Source of the DNA: Siniperca chuatsi
Taxonomy: Eukaryota > Chordata > Actinopteri > Centrarchiformes > Sinipercidae
Assembly (NCBI RefSeq): GCF_020085105.1
Contig: NC_058064.1
Span: forward strand, 14,305,001-14,369,000
Reading direction: 5' to 3'
Length of the DNA stretch: 64,000 bases
This document shows positions 47,574 through 58,190 of the stretch, one piece after another. The notes below the pieces were generated by a model. It was not told the DNA's origin and searched no databases. It saw only the letters and a list, made by a program, of their open reading frames with translations. Within the stretch, counting starts at the first letter, position 1; every line of letters starts with the position of its first letter. The position numbers were made by a program, and so were the translations under genes.

Positions 47574-48604
47574 CTGACAGAAGAGAAAACAAGACTCCAG
47601 CATCTAGGCTCAAGTTTCACATAAGCACTGGACATGCATAGTCACATTGATTTTTAAAAAAATGTTTCTATTTGTGAAACCGGATTAATTAATTTTTAAA
47701 GGGCATCACAGTCATGAAGCTCACTCAGCACATATATGTGCCACATGATTACAAAGTCATCTGAGGAAAACATCAAAACCACAGATGCACCAGCCACCAC
47801 CAAGTGGAAAACTGTCACAGGAGCACAGCTTAGTTTCCAAATGCAGTTTTAACTGATGATCATGCTCCTAAGTTACTTTTTATCTATCCCAAAACATTGC
47901 AGTTAAAGATTTTACAGTTGCCTTTAGAGTGCAAGAGCACACACACTCAATATCTGCCTCTGCTACGTGTAACACACTCACACACTCTTATCAAGACTGA
48001 TGTAATTTGTCCCTGGAGGAGCATGCCAACATTTGTGCATCCAGGCATTAATCATTTGATAAACTGAATTACATGATCACATATTCTATCATCATAGTCT
48101 GTGGTAAAAACAGACCGTAGGAATTTTATTTTAAAACATCTTACCGATCCAACACAGACACACATGCTGCAGAGGCTGCAGTTAGAGCCCAAAACAAGAA
48201 ACTTTTCCTTGTCCGGACTGAAGGGGTCCCTGGTCACAAAACACTCCTCAAGCAACCTGATGGACGACAGAAATGTAGAAATAACATTAAGCTGAATTAT
48301 AACTTAATGTAGACCCATGTGGTTCACAGAGACATAACAGAAATGTGTTGCACACGCAACGAACAAATCGCTGTAGAGTTAACTTCGCTGTGTATCTAAC
48401 GTTAGACGTTGACGTAGCAGCTAGCAACATTAGCTTTGGCATAGCTAGCTCCAGAGCGCTAAAAAGAGCATCTTGCTCAGTGTCCACTTACACAATGGCT
48501 CTGGTGTTTGGTGGTTTCTGGCCGTAGTAAGTAAAAGGGCTACTTAAACCACACAACTGGCAAGTAAAGGTTTTTTGAGGGGGTTCACTTGTAGTGTGCT
48601 CCAT
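47445..48604 (-). CDS. cdpf1: cysteine-rich DPF motif domain-containing protein 1
   Basis: Small probable zinc-binding protein of unknown biochemical role. Three coding exons: 48492-48604, 48145-48256 and 47445-47573, all with GT-AG introns and matching phases. Together they give 117 residues (mammalian protein about 123). In order: FTCQLCGL (Cys15, Cys18), FTYYGQKPPNTRAIV (24-38), LLEECFVTRDPFSPDKEKF with the name-giving D-P-F at 48-50, VLGSNCSLC (Cys64, Cys67), CVCVGSDC (Cys70, 72, 77), and FYTKRFCIQC (Cys86, Cys89). A Lys-rich tail ends KAAVS. The paired CxxC sets fit two metal sites. The start is the ATG at 48604. A second ATG seven bases upstream is out of frame and makes an overlapping upstream frame. 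The gene lies 2.2 kb beyond the ppara stop, same strand, and is a known neighbour of PPARA in mammals. Confidence 0.95.
48145..48256 (-). CDS. cdpf1: cdpf1 coding exon 2
   Basis: Acceptor CCATCAG|G, then LLEECFVTRDPFSPDKEKF and VLGSNCSLCSMCVCVGS. Donor TCG|GTAAGA. Phase 2 in, phase 0 out. Confidence 0.93.
48492..48604 (-). CDS. cdpf1: cdpf1 coding exon 1
   Basis: MEHTTSEPPQ, then KTFTCQLCGLSSPFTYYGQK, PPNTRAI and two bases of a Val codon. Donor GT|GTAAGT. Confidence 0.93.
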
Positions 48605-48611
48605 CGTTCAT
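48585..48611 (-). promoter_or_regulatory. upstream ORF overlapping the cdpf1 start
   Basis: An ATG at 48611 opens MNDGAHYK-stop (nine codons), out of frame and overlapping the main ATG at 48604. Its context (TCCATGA) is poor, so leaky scanning is likely. Whether the transcript includes it is not shown. Confidence 0.5.
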
Positions 48612-49055
48612 GGAAGAGGAGCAGAAAAAGTTAGTTAGTTCCTGGTTTTCATATTGAGTGCAGCCATATTGTTTCATGAAGTTTTACTGCCACCTAGTGG
48701 ACTGGGGGAGCAGAACGAAATATATATTTATGTATATATGTATACGTAGTATATGAATACAATATATATATATAAATTAATTAATTAATGAATTAATTAC
48801 AAATGGTACAAAAGAAAAATATCGAGATTCTAGCTTTGTCATCTGCTTTTAAAAAAAATATCCATTGACAAATGAATAGTCGACTCTGAACATTTGACCT
48901 AATATTCCACATCTGAGTTTCACAATATTGTGATGCTTCAGACACTGTATGTTGATAGATATTTGTATATAAGATTATATGAATGCCAAAATGAATGTCA
49001 TTTTAATAGTAAAAAAACCCCAACTCAGGTAATACGTTTTTACCGCAGATACTTC
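48612..49055. other. cdpf1 5' flank and intergenic AT-rich sequence
   Basis: A (TA)-rich tract and AATTAATTAATT run at 48720-48800. No gene seen. Confidence 0.5.
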
Positions 49056-49059
49056 AACC

Positions 49060-49178
49060 TGTCATTAAAGGAAAAGCACAGGTGTAATTAATAACATTAA
49101 TGGCTTACTAGGACTCTTAAATGGAACAAAGCTATTATTAACATTATTAGTTCCACCTGTGCTTTTCCTGCTATGACA
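49060..49178. mobile_element. small fold-back MITE, about 42-bp imperfect inverted arms
   Basis: The left arm 49060-49101 (TGTCATTAAAGGAAAAGCAC, then AGGTGTAATTAATAACATTAAT) pairs with the right arm 49137-49178, with the central AGGAAAAGCACAGGTG perfect. The spacer is 35 bases. No target-site duplication is evident. Confidence 0.75.
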
Positions 49179-49309
49179 ACTCAAAATAAATGCAGTGAAA
49201 AGGCCTATTAGCTCATTTATTTGACTCAGGGGTCCAAATCAGAGATAACACTTGCACCATAGGCAGGTAAATAGGAAGGCATTGCAAATAAAACTGTTAA
49301 ATATATTAT

Positions 49310-50802
49310 TTTATTTCAGGCTACCACATGACATAGTTCATTTTATTCAAACAGCAGCATTTTTTATTGTACACTGCACTGTACATGACAAAAACTATAA
49401 ACCGTTTCATTATGACAGAAAACAATGTTTCAATGCTACAATGGGAGGCAAAGTCTCAGTACAGCAAATAAGGCAATCAGACCTCTTTTTGAGGCCTGTT
49501 TTACTGTCTGCAGATACACACATCCCTTTCACTGCATTCTTGTTATATTTACAAAATAAATCATAAATCAGCTGAACAGATTATTGTGTTTGTGGTCAAA
49601 ATATTTAATACTGGCCAAGACAGTTTTTTCTTGAAAGAAATGTGTCTTAATGGCAGGATTTGTATGAAACCTTTTGTGCTCTGTAACACTGATCTGAAAA
49701 AAACTAAATCAGCTAGGTGAGCTATCATGTTGTGTTGGTTTTTAGCAGTAGGATAAATGATTACAATAAATACATAACACATGAAATTACAATATTTTCA
49801 AATGATGGTTGCTTACAGTAGAAGTAAGGCTCCTTTTAGTTCATTGCCTGCTTAAAATGCGCCATTGTGCATGATTTATGATTTATTACTATGTGAGAAC
49901 ATTCCCTAGTCCAACGCTGGTGATTCATCCACCCCATGGTTAAAAAAGCTACCGTATTATGTATTTGTTATGTGCTGAAGGTATAAGGTGTGGTCAAAAT
50001 AAGAGGAAATATGAGCTCAGGCACTTAAACATTATGGCACTTGGTGAATACTGATGCAGGTGTTTCTTCAACTGCAAATCCCAAAATGGTCAAGGGGGAT
50101 TTGGCTGATTTCAATAAGGCACTGGTACACAATAAAAGGACATGACAATGACATTAACCAAATCTAAATGTCTTTTAAATTAACATATCATATATACTAA
50201 ACATCCAAAATATTAGGAATATGTCTGGTATTGAGCGACCTTTTGCACAACCAACATTTCAGTTGTCTCAAAGATTAAAAATGTTAGAACTTCTCTTGTT
50301 CACAGGCAAAATTAATATTTAGCATCAGTGCATGCATGACTGCAGCAGTAATTTCTGGGTATCTTTATTATGCGTATGCCCATTTTAAATACTATGCAAA
50401 TTTGCTTAGCCTACTCAATATTTAACTTTTTTAACACAGTACTTGTGTCTGTAGAGTAAAAGCTGTCATCCAGGACCCAATCCATAGTAATTGGGTGCTC
50501 TAAATTCAAATCGATTTAAACAAATGTCTTGACACATCTTTTGTGTAAGATCAAAACGTTTGTTAACCCCCCCCCCCCCGAAAAAAAAATTAATTTATGT
50601 TTTGTTCCAGTAGAAGGTCACATGGTCTCAGTGCAACCTCTGCAGATCACAGCAGTGTGCATCCATAGAAGCTGCACAATAAGCTATTTACAGTACATTG
50701 ATATGCATGATAGTATCAGTAAATATTTATGTACACCTGGTTTTCAATGGCATACATTAATATTTTAATACATGTCCCTGTTCATGACCATGTACTATCT
50801 TC
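49310..50802 (-). other. ppara 3' untranslated region (probable extent)
   Basis: AT-rich sequence after the ppara stop with several minus-strand AATAAA hexamers (about 50362, 49880, 49360 and 49310). The most distal cluster near 49310 is a plausible end. A C-run of 11 at 50567-50579 lies inside. Confidence 0.4.
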
Positions 50803-51047
50803 TCAGTACATGTCCCTGTATATCTCTTGCAGGAGCGGGTGCAGCGAAGTGTCCTCTGTTGTCTTGATTTCGTGGACCAACAGAGCATGCTCGGTGACCA
50901 GCTCCCGGAGGTCGGCCAGTTTCTGCAGCAGTCTGGGGAAGAGGAAGTTGTCGTCAGGGTGGTTGGCCAGCAGGTGGAGCCGTAGTGCCTGAACGATGCT
51001 TTCCTGTAGCTGCTCCACTGGAGGCACTTCCACCAGGCCTGGGCGAT
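50803..51047 (-). CDS. ppara: ppara coding exon 7 (helices 9-12, AF-2)
   Basis: Acceptor CCCCTCCAG|AT. Encodes [40 protein letters not shown] and [12 protein letters not shown], with TGA at 50803-50805. Confidence 0.95.
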
Positions 51048-54000
51048 CTGGAGGGGAATGGATCAGATAGAGGGAGAAAGAAGGAGGATTCAGTTTTTAA
51101 TTCAAATTTTCACTCAGTAAATATTTATGTACACCCAATATAATTAAATATCATTTTCCACACAATGTCAGTTACCTCCGCAGCAGATAATGGTAGCCAC
51201 AAAAAGGGCCAGGTCACTGTCGTCCAGCTCCAGGGAGTTGAAGCGTGTGGCAAACTGGAATTTGGGCTCCATCATATCACTAAATGGCCGGCGGAGGCTC
51301 TTGAGGAACTCTCGGGTGATGAAGCCTCCACCACGGGCCACCAGGAGGCCGTCTTTGTTCATGCAGGAGGCCAGGAGGGTGAAGAGGGCTTCGTAAACGC
51401 CGTACTTCAAGAGAGTCACCTAAACGGGCAGGTAAGAAGGCCACAAAATGACTCAGATGTGTGTTTTTTCTGTCTCTAACTCCTTCACATAAAATTCAAA
51501 CAGAAACACGTCCTCTTTAATTCAATCTAAGTAAAATCTTTCTTCTCCACTTCTCACATTGACTGGCAGGAAGGGAAATGACAGATACAGCGTCCCTACA
51601 CCCACCTGATCATTCAGATCCAGGCTCTGGAAACCCGGCACCGCCTTGGCGAACTCCGTCAGCTCTGTGACCGTCTCCACCGAGGTACTCTGGCAGCAGT
51701 GGAAGAGCCTGGCTTCAGCCTCCCTCTGCTGGAGGTCCCCACACCCCACAGCCGGAACCCCCTCCCCAGCTTGAAGGCCGCTCTCGGGTTCCGGATGGTC
51801 ACCGTTTACCATATGGGCCGCTAACGTCCTCTCTGCCAGCTGGAACGTCTCCATGTCGTGAATGATGAAAGGCTGCAGGGAAAAGACAGAGGACAGGATG
51901 TTGGTTAGTGAGGATACAGAATAAACAATATGCTCAAACTTCTGCCCTTCTTTTTATCCTTTACCGGCTTGCTGGTCTTTCCGGTGAGTATGAGCCGAGC
52001 TTTCGCCTTGTTCATGTTAAAGTTCTTCATGTAGGCTTCGTGGATCTGCCTGACCAGAAACTTGTGGTCGGCCAGCATGGGGCTTGCCACCTCTTTCTCC
52101 ACCATCTTGCTTTCTGCCTTTAGCTTTAGCTTCTCCGCCTGAGGCATCCGACCAAACCGGATGGCTGGTGCATAAAAACATTAATCATTAGCAACAGCTT
52201 GAAGACTTTTAAAATGATAGGTGTCTTACTTTACAATGAAACTACATACAGACATATCCTCCTACAGCAAACATGCATGTGTGCATACACACAAACATTC
52301 ACCACAGATCTGGTACGTTGTGTTCTCTTTCCTCTCTTCTGAGGACAACATGTCGTCTTCCTCTCAGGTTTCTGACACTGTTCTGCCTGCAGTGGGAGGC
52401 CATTGTAACAAACCCAATGACCCTTCAGCAGTCAGTGCAGTTGACAGGCCAGATGTGGAGCTATATGGGCCTGTGTTTTCTCAATGTCAAGCAGGCTGTG
52501 GCAGGACAGTGTTCTATAAAAAACCCAGTCAATGTAAAACATATTGAACTGGAGCCAAATCACAGAAAGACACGTCCTGCTGTTGTAAAGAACACTATAC
52601 TATGGTATGAGTTTTATGTAACTGCATTACTTACTTTGCTTACTTGCAAGTTCTTTCATTGCTATATAAGTGTTTCAATGGACATTATGATTTCAGTAAT
52701 TGATTGGTACACTTTAAAGCAAGAATGTTTTGAAAGATAATGTAACACATGTTTTACTCTATTAAAAATTAATTAAAAGTTGAATTCATAAACCAATAAA
52801 ACGCACTCTTGCTTAAATTAATACACTCAGCGGTTTTGCTGCTACAGCCTAACTTGGTCTGGTACAACCATAGACTGTATATAAAGATGGACGACGTGTC
52901 TCCACTTCCTCCCACTGTACAAAAATGAAGCCAAAACATCCTGGATACGGGAGCTGCCATCTTGCACTTTCGACGTCATGTGGAGCCAGAGTCTGCGCAG
53001 TAGTGATCGTGGTTGGAGCCGCGGCATCGAGGTCTCGCCCATACACGTACGTATGGGGCTTATCAGAAAAATGACAGAAACCATCTGTGGGAAAAATGTA
53101 TTTGACGTGTACTTTGAGTTTTTAGTTTGGCTCATGTCCCATCCGCCAAAATGGAGGTGGCGGGGTTTCTGACCTACACTGCAGTCAGCCACCAGGGGGC
53201 GATATGTTTTGGCTTCACTTTTGGGGCGCTGGTATGTCGTCCATCTTTATATACAGTCTATGGGTACGACCAGTAGCTTATGGTTGCTAATGTTAGCTAA
53301 CGTTAGCCAACTTTAGCTAGATAATGCTGTGTAACTGACGTTAGCGAACCCGACTACTGATTTTATGACTCTTCTCTGCTTGTACTATACACTATGTTTA
53401 CATTTACCATTATCATCTGCTGGACAATTATCCTGTAATTCAGGACTTGTGTCTGTTATTTAGCAAAGTTACATAGTTTAGCTTAAACAATTTTGGAGGT
53501 TTCAGGCCTTACCATTATGGGACATGCCCACAGAGAGGCACTTGTGGAATCGGCAGTACTGGCACTTGTTGCGGTTCTTCTTTTGGATTTTGCAGTTGCG
53601 TTCACACTTATCATACTCCAGCTTTAGCCTGATAGTCCTCCTGAAGAAACCCTGGTTGGGAACAGAATGACACATACTGTGGCCATCAACTTCATTTGAA
53701 GATCATATGTGAACATTCTGATTTGAGTACACAAAAATACTCTCCTAGTACTTCAGCCCATATTGAAATCAGTTAGCCCTCCTGATGCCTTTATGTTCTG
53801 CACACTCCCCTTGCCTTCCCGGTCAAAAATGACCTACCCTTGCCACACATCGCTGATGAATTTTAAACCAGAAAACTATTTTGCATGAAGAAACACCTGC
53901 CATTCAACAAGTTGGAGAATAACTGCTTTCCTACTTCACAGTGCAAAGAAATCTTATTTATTCATTCTACACCGCTAGTTTTTATCTGAGCCTGGTCAAG

Positions 54001-57000
54001 CCTACATCACTGAAATTTCAGTGAGGACATTCCTCATCCCTCACTGTGAAGAACGAAATATGTTTTTTCCGGCAATATATCTGGAGCCACATGGTCACGC
54101 AATACAGAAGCTCTTGTCTGCCTTTATGTTGAAAACGCATTGTTATTAAAGGTTATTATGTGTCACACATCACTTTTTGTGTTATTTCTAACCCAAAAAA
54201 ATCTAGTTTTGTGGGGAGAACTAGGTGTAATCTTCATGAAAACGCTTCAGTGAAAAATGTGAAGGTCCAGGCATATAGTTTAGTGACATGTGATAGTCAT
54301 CAAAAATACTTTACAAAACAATAGAACTGCACAAGGAGGAAAAAAACAGATGTGTGTCTTTGCATGTCTGTGTATGTCAGACACAACCAGAGGCCAGTAC
54401 TTTGCTGTGATATATAGCTGTGAGAGGTGAGTAACAAAACTAAAGATGTGAGCAAAGATGTGTATTGCTCTGATTAACCTTTCCATTACTGAAGGCTTTC
54501 TCTAACTGTACTGACTGTCCGGTGGCTCTAAACGTCCCATACGCATGTCATACCGCCATCACCGCAGACTTAAGCCCTCGCACCACAGCATCACAGCACA
54601 TTCCATTCACATTCCCACTATTGAGCGCTCCTCTCTTAAAGCGAGGTGTTGAAAATGATATGACAGAGCCTGACCAGCATGGAAACCGTCAACTGTGACT
54701 GCTAACATATCACAAGCCAGATTTTTCCATGATGGCGCAGTATCATCAGTCAGAGAATTTAGGAACAAGGAGTGCAGTCAAAATACACCTCGCACGTGTG
54801 CAGGTTCCAACAGTTCAGTGTCATCACGTCCCTGATTTAGAACAGCAGCCGTCTGACACAAGGGCAGACAAAGATGAGCATTATTTGTGTTAATTATGAT
54901 GAATGAGATGTGGGTCAGAAACCAGAGCCCTGCAGGGAGATGGCCAGTTTTGCTGCACTCATACACACACAGATGTGCATTGTGCAACTGACAGGAGATT
55001 CTGCAAAACTTGGACAGAGCAATGAAAATCGTGAAATGCCTGTCTCCATCTCCTTTGTCTCCAATAGATTAGAGTGAAATTGAAGGCACAGTGCCACACC
55101 AGATTCTCTCCAGCAGGGGAAAAAGGAGTGAATATGGAGGAAACAGAAAGAGGAGAACACCAGTAGCAAGTGAAACAACTCTGTCTGGATTTCCTGATCA
55201 TTATGTAGCTGTTGTTGCATAAAACAAACACAATTTCACGATGGAGCTGTGGCTGATGGGAGAAAACTTTAAAGTGGGTGAGGTCAGAAGTTTAAAAAGT
55301 CATGCAGAAATAGCAACAAAAGCTCAGATTAGCAGCAACAACCTGCCGTCGGTTTAGAGAGGTATGAGACTACGACAAGCTCACGTGACTTGACAAACAA
55401 TGCAGTCATGATCCTTAATGGTTTTAACACACACATAACTGATCACTGAGCTCAGTGGTCCCAGCTACAAAATGTTCTCAGTGTCGCTGTTTTCTAATGA
55501 CATTTTTGTGCTCTCTAAAATCTTAAGAATCTCAGGAATTTCAGCACAGAAATGTAGAGCTGTAGAGCTTGACTAATTCAAGCCTGAATGATTTACCTTT
55601 ATGATGATGAGACCTTTATATATATATATAAATCTATATATGCAATCCAAATTTCTCTTATCATTAAATGCCAAAGATGACTCCTTAAGAAGGTAATCTT
55701 TAGTATCAAACACAGCAGGTCTCTGTGTCAGCAGCAGCTCCATGTGTGTACAAGTGTGTGCGTGTGTGTGTGTGTGTTAACGTCACTCAGTTGGGCTCTG
55801 TGCCAAGCAGGGGAGAGGTGACAAGTCAACCAAGGTCACCACGTCCCCCACCTCACATGACATGGCTGCATGTCTCAGGAACTTTCCACTGGCCTTTAGT
55901 CAGGCGCCTCGGCATGCCAAGCTTTGTATGTGTTTGGGTGTGCGTGCATGTGTTTGTGCAGGCATGTATGTGCGTATGTACACATGAGTGTGTGTGTTTG
56001 TGTTTGTGTGGTGTTTTTCACCTCTGATACACTTGCATCAGAGACAACATTTACCTTTGCAGCACACGTTAACATTGTATCTGTTTTTATGTTTATATTT
56101 ATATCATTGTATGGCCTTTATGTCCTTTCTCACTTTGTTCAACTGCACGGTATGTCAGTACATGCATGCAATATGTATTGGCTGCACTATGCCCGTTTTA
56201 GTCGCACATCTCTCACCTTGCAGCCCTCGCACGCATGCACCCCGTAGTGGAAGCCCGAAGCCTTGTCTGAGCACACCCGGCAGTCCAGGTTGAGGGGGGT
56301 GACGCTCTCCTCTGGGCCTGGAGCTGCTCCACACACCACCGACGACGGACTGGAGGCTGGGGTCAAGGTGTCTATAGCAGACAACAGAGCAGAAAGGACA
56401 CAACAGCGAGTGATTTCACTTGACTACACTTTGAATGAATTCAATCCAAATTGAGACGTCCAGTTTTTGGAAAAATGCTACACCTACCCTTAAATTAAAT
56501 ATTTACAGTACAATTATTTTCAAAGGAGAGCAGGCAGCATAAGCCCTTAGTTGGCAAACTGACAACACTTTAAGGAATTGTTTGACAATAACTTGACATT
56601 TTGGGCAATGCGCTTATTCGCTTTCTTGCCAAGAGTTAGATGAGGAGATCGATACCACTCATTCAGTAAGTCTCATGACTCGTGAAGTTACAGCCAGCAG
56701 CCAGATAGCTTAGCTTAGCATTAGCTAACCATTGTTAGCTAACGTTTGTTTTGTACAGATTTAACAAACGAGATATAACGTGTTAATTAGTGAGCTTTAG
56801 AGGTGGACAGAGCCAGGCTAGATTTTTACAGTGTTTAAGCTAAGCTAACCGGTTGTAGGGTTAGCTTCATATTTACAGTAGCGCACAGATACAGGAGTGG
56901 CCTCGATCGTCTCATCTAACTCACTCAAGAAAGCGAATAAACGAATTTCCCAACATGTCGAACTTTTCCCTTCAGGATACTGGCTCTTCTGTATTTTAGC

Positions 57001-58190
57001 TATCAGAATGATAAACCTTCACTGTTTTTCACAAGTCTCCAATTGTACAGGCTTTCTTAAAAGTTAAGTTTTGTACAATTTTACTAAAAATTCAGTTTTA
57101 TCCAAGCTTACTGTATATATGGTATATATAAAAACATATATGTAAAATTGAATATGTAGAGTAGGGAGAGGAGTAAAGGATTTTGTACAGGTTGGCATAA
57201 AGATTTGGCCACCTTGATTATTTTTGACTTCAGTGTTGAATGACAAATGACGAATGTTGAACTAGCCATTCAGAAGTACAAATAAAAAACTTGCTAGCTA
57301 CTTGCTTTACGTTATAAACATCCATAAAACAAAGAAAACATATTGAACAACCAGTTACAACAAAGGGAACAAGCTCCTGTTTCTATTGTTGCATGCAGCA
57401 TTATAATGTGGATTTAAAACCAATCAGAACAACCTTGATATTGGACTCCTAACAAACAAATGAACCACCACACTGATGGCAAAAACAAGATATCTGTTAT
57501 AGATCAGGATACATTCATCATTTCCTTTCCTTATTTCACATCGTACACTGAGGATTCCTGTCAAACAGGCCACTGCCTTTGTCTGCTTGAGTATATGGAG
57601 TAAGTGTCTCCTGCGGACTTAAAGACTTTTAGTTGATGGGTCTCCAGAAAATTACAGACGCCGTGGGTCATTTGTTCAAGTGCTGCTCAGGAATTTGGAA
57701 ACAACATCATGGAGGAGACACAGAGAGAAAGGAACTGAGTTGTCTCAAATCTTCTGTTATCAGACACACAGTGTTTTACATCGGCCTCTTTAGTGTATTT
57801 ACATGTGGCACAATGGAGCCAAAAGGTCAGAAGGTCAATGATCCACATTACCTGACAGCAGCAGTTCATGAATGAGATCAAAATAAACCCTGACATGTTC
57901 AGTACAATTTTAAAAGCAGCTAGGGACCTTCTGGTTGTTAATGTATTAATTTATGTATATGTTATTTTTTGTACATCATGTACCCTGTGACAATTCGACT
58001 ACTCACCCAGCGCAATGGAGCTCTCCGACCCCGAGCCAGTGCTCTGGTAAACTGGGAAATCAAATCCCAGTGTGTTGTCTCCTATAGACTGGGAGATGTC
58101 ACGCAGATCCTCCATCAGGTCTCCACACAGCGGACTGTCCAGCAGGGAATCCCCCAGTGGGGATGGGGGGCTAAAGAGATCTCCTGCCAT
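50803..58190 (-). CDS. ppara: peroxisome proliferator-activated receptor alpha
   Basis: Ligand-activated nuclear receptor that pairs with RXR on DR1 sites and drives fatty-acid oxidation genes. Seven coding exons, all GT-AG with consistent phases: 58007-58190, 56217-56371, 53513-53651, 51965-52164, 51606-51872, 51176-51419, 50803-51047. Total 477 residues (human 468). N-terminal [20 protein letters not shown], then the first zinc finger (Cys92, 95, 109, 112; P-box CEGCKG) and the second (Cys129, 133, 143, 146, with the three-residue PPAR D-box). The hinge follows, then the ligand-binding domain with [18 protein letters not shown]. Equivalents of human Cys276, Ser280, Tyr314, His440 and Tyr464 are Cys286, Ser290, Tyr324, His450 and Tyr473, all kept. 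AF-2 is [10 protein letters not shown]. The [11 protein letters not shown] signature separates it from PPAR-delta and gamma. A loop before helix 3 is about 21 residues longer than in human. Start ATG has ideal ACCATGG context. Which fish copy (pparaa or pparab) is not decided. Confidence 0.97.
51176..51419 (-). CDS. ppara: ppara coding exon 6 (ligand-binding core)
   Basis: Acceptor CGTTTAG|GTG. Encodes [40 protein letters not shown] and [19 protein letters not shown]. Donor GGAG|GTAACT. Confidence 0.95.
51606..51872 (-). CDS. ppara: ppara coding exon 5 (helices 2-4)
   Basis: Acceptor TTCCCTGCAG|CCT. Encodes [17 protein letters not shown], a long Gly/Pro/Glu loop, then [20 protein letters not shown] and LDLNDQ. 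Donor CAG|GTGGGT. The loop is GC-rich compared with the flanking exons. Confidence 0.95.
51965..52164 (-). CDS. ppara: ppara coding exon 4 (hinge and helix 1)
   Basis: Acceptor TGCACCAG|CC. Encodes [17 protein letters not shown], then [20 protein letters not shown] and GKTSKP. Donor CCG|GTAAAG. Confidence 0.95.
52869..53262. mobile_element. hAT-like MITE in ppara intron 3, with TIRs and 8-bp TSD
   Basis: A perfect 27-bp terminal inverted repeat begins CATAGACTGTATATAAAGAT on the left and is mirrored at the right end. It is flanked by GGTACAAC (52861-52868) and GGTACGAC (53263-53270), an 8-bp target-site duplication with one substitution. It is 394 bp long and has no coding capacity. The 8-bp duplication fits hAT-type transposition. 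Confidence 0.9.
53513..53651 (-). CDS. ppara: ppara coding exon 3 (zinc finger 2)
   Basis: Acceptor CCAACCAG|GGTTTC. Encodes [40 protein letters not shown] and VGMSHN. Donor AATG|GTAAGG. Confidence 0.95.
53652..56216 (-). other. ppara intron 2 (between the two zinc-finger exons)
   Basis: 2.6 kb without other genes. It contains an AT tract at about 55619-55640 and a GT tract at about 55757-55777. Short frames are not credible. Confidence 0.7.
56217..56371 (-). CDS. ppara: ppara coding exon 2 (end of A/B domain and zinc finger 1)
   Basis: Acceptor TGCTATAG|AC, then [30 protein letters not shown] and CEGCK. Donor AAG|GTGAGA. Confidence 0.95.
56593..56962. mobile_element. fold-back element, copy 2, in a ppara intron
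   Basis: The left end TTGACATTTTGGGCAATGCG through CTTATTCGCTTTCTTGCC and AGTTAGATGAGGAGATCGAT is mirrored, with mismatches, by the right end over about 62 bases. The interior GATAGCTTAGCTTAGCATTA and AAGCTAAGCTAACCGG also pair. Related to the element at 38.04-39.72 kb. Confidence 0.8.
57824..57837 (+). promoter_or_regulatory. perfect AGGTCA direct repeat with 2-bp spacing (DR2)
   Basis: AGGTCA-GA-AGGTCA inside the first coding-region intron of ppara. DR2 is bound by RAR:RXR and, with an A-rich 5' flank as here (CAAA), by REV-ERB. Function is inferred. Confidence 0.5.
58007..58190 (-). CDS. ppara: ppara coding exon 1 (A/B domain)
   Basis: [20 protein letters not shown] through [20 protein letters not shown] to SSIAL and one base of Asp. 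Donor CTGG|GTGAGT. Possible acceptors lie at 58204-58245 upstream (CTCTCATCGCAG or GTTCCTTCCAG). Confidence 0.95.

Larger units (their letters stand above)
56372..58006 (-). other. ppara intron 1 of the coding region
   Basis: 1.6 kb holding the fold-back element at 56593-56962 and the AGGTCA DR2 at 57824-57837. No other coding sequence is seen. Confidence 0.7.

Noticed and set aside
51165..51479. 104-codon plus-strand frame antisense to ppara exon 6
   Set aside because: A shadow of the conserved ppara exon; codon pattern and splice sites support only the minus strand.
55725..56293. Overlapping plus-strand Cys/Val-rich frames of about 100 codons
   Set aside because: Produced by GT-rich low-complexity sequence, and partly antisense to ppara exon 2.
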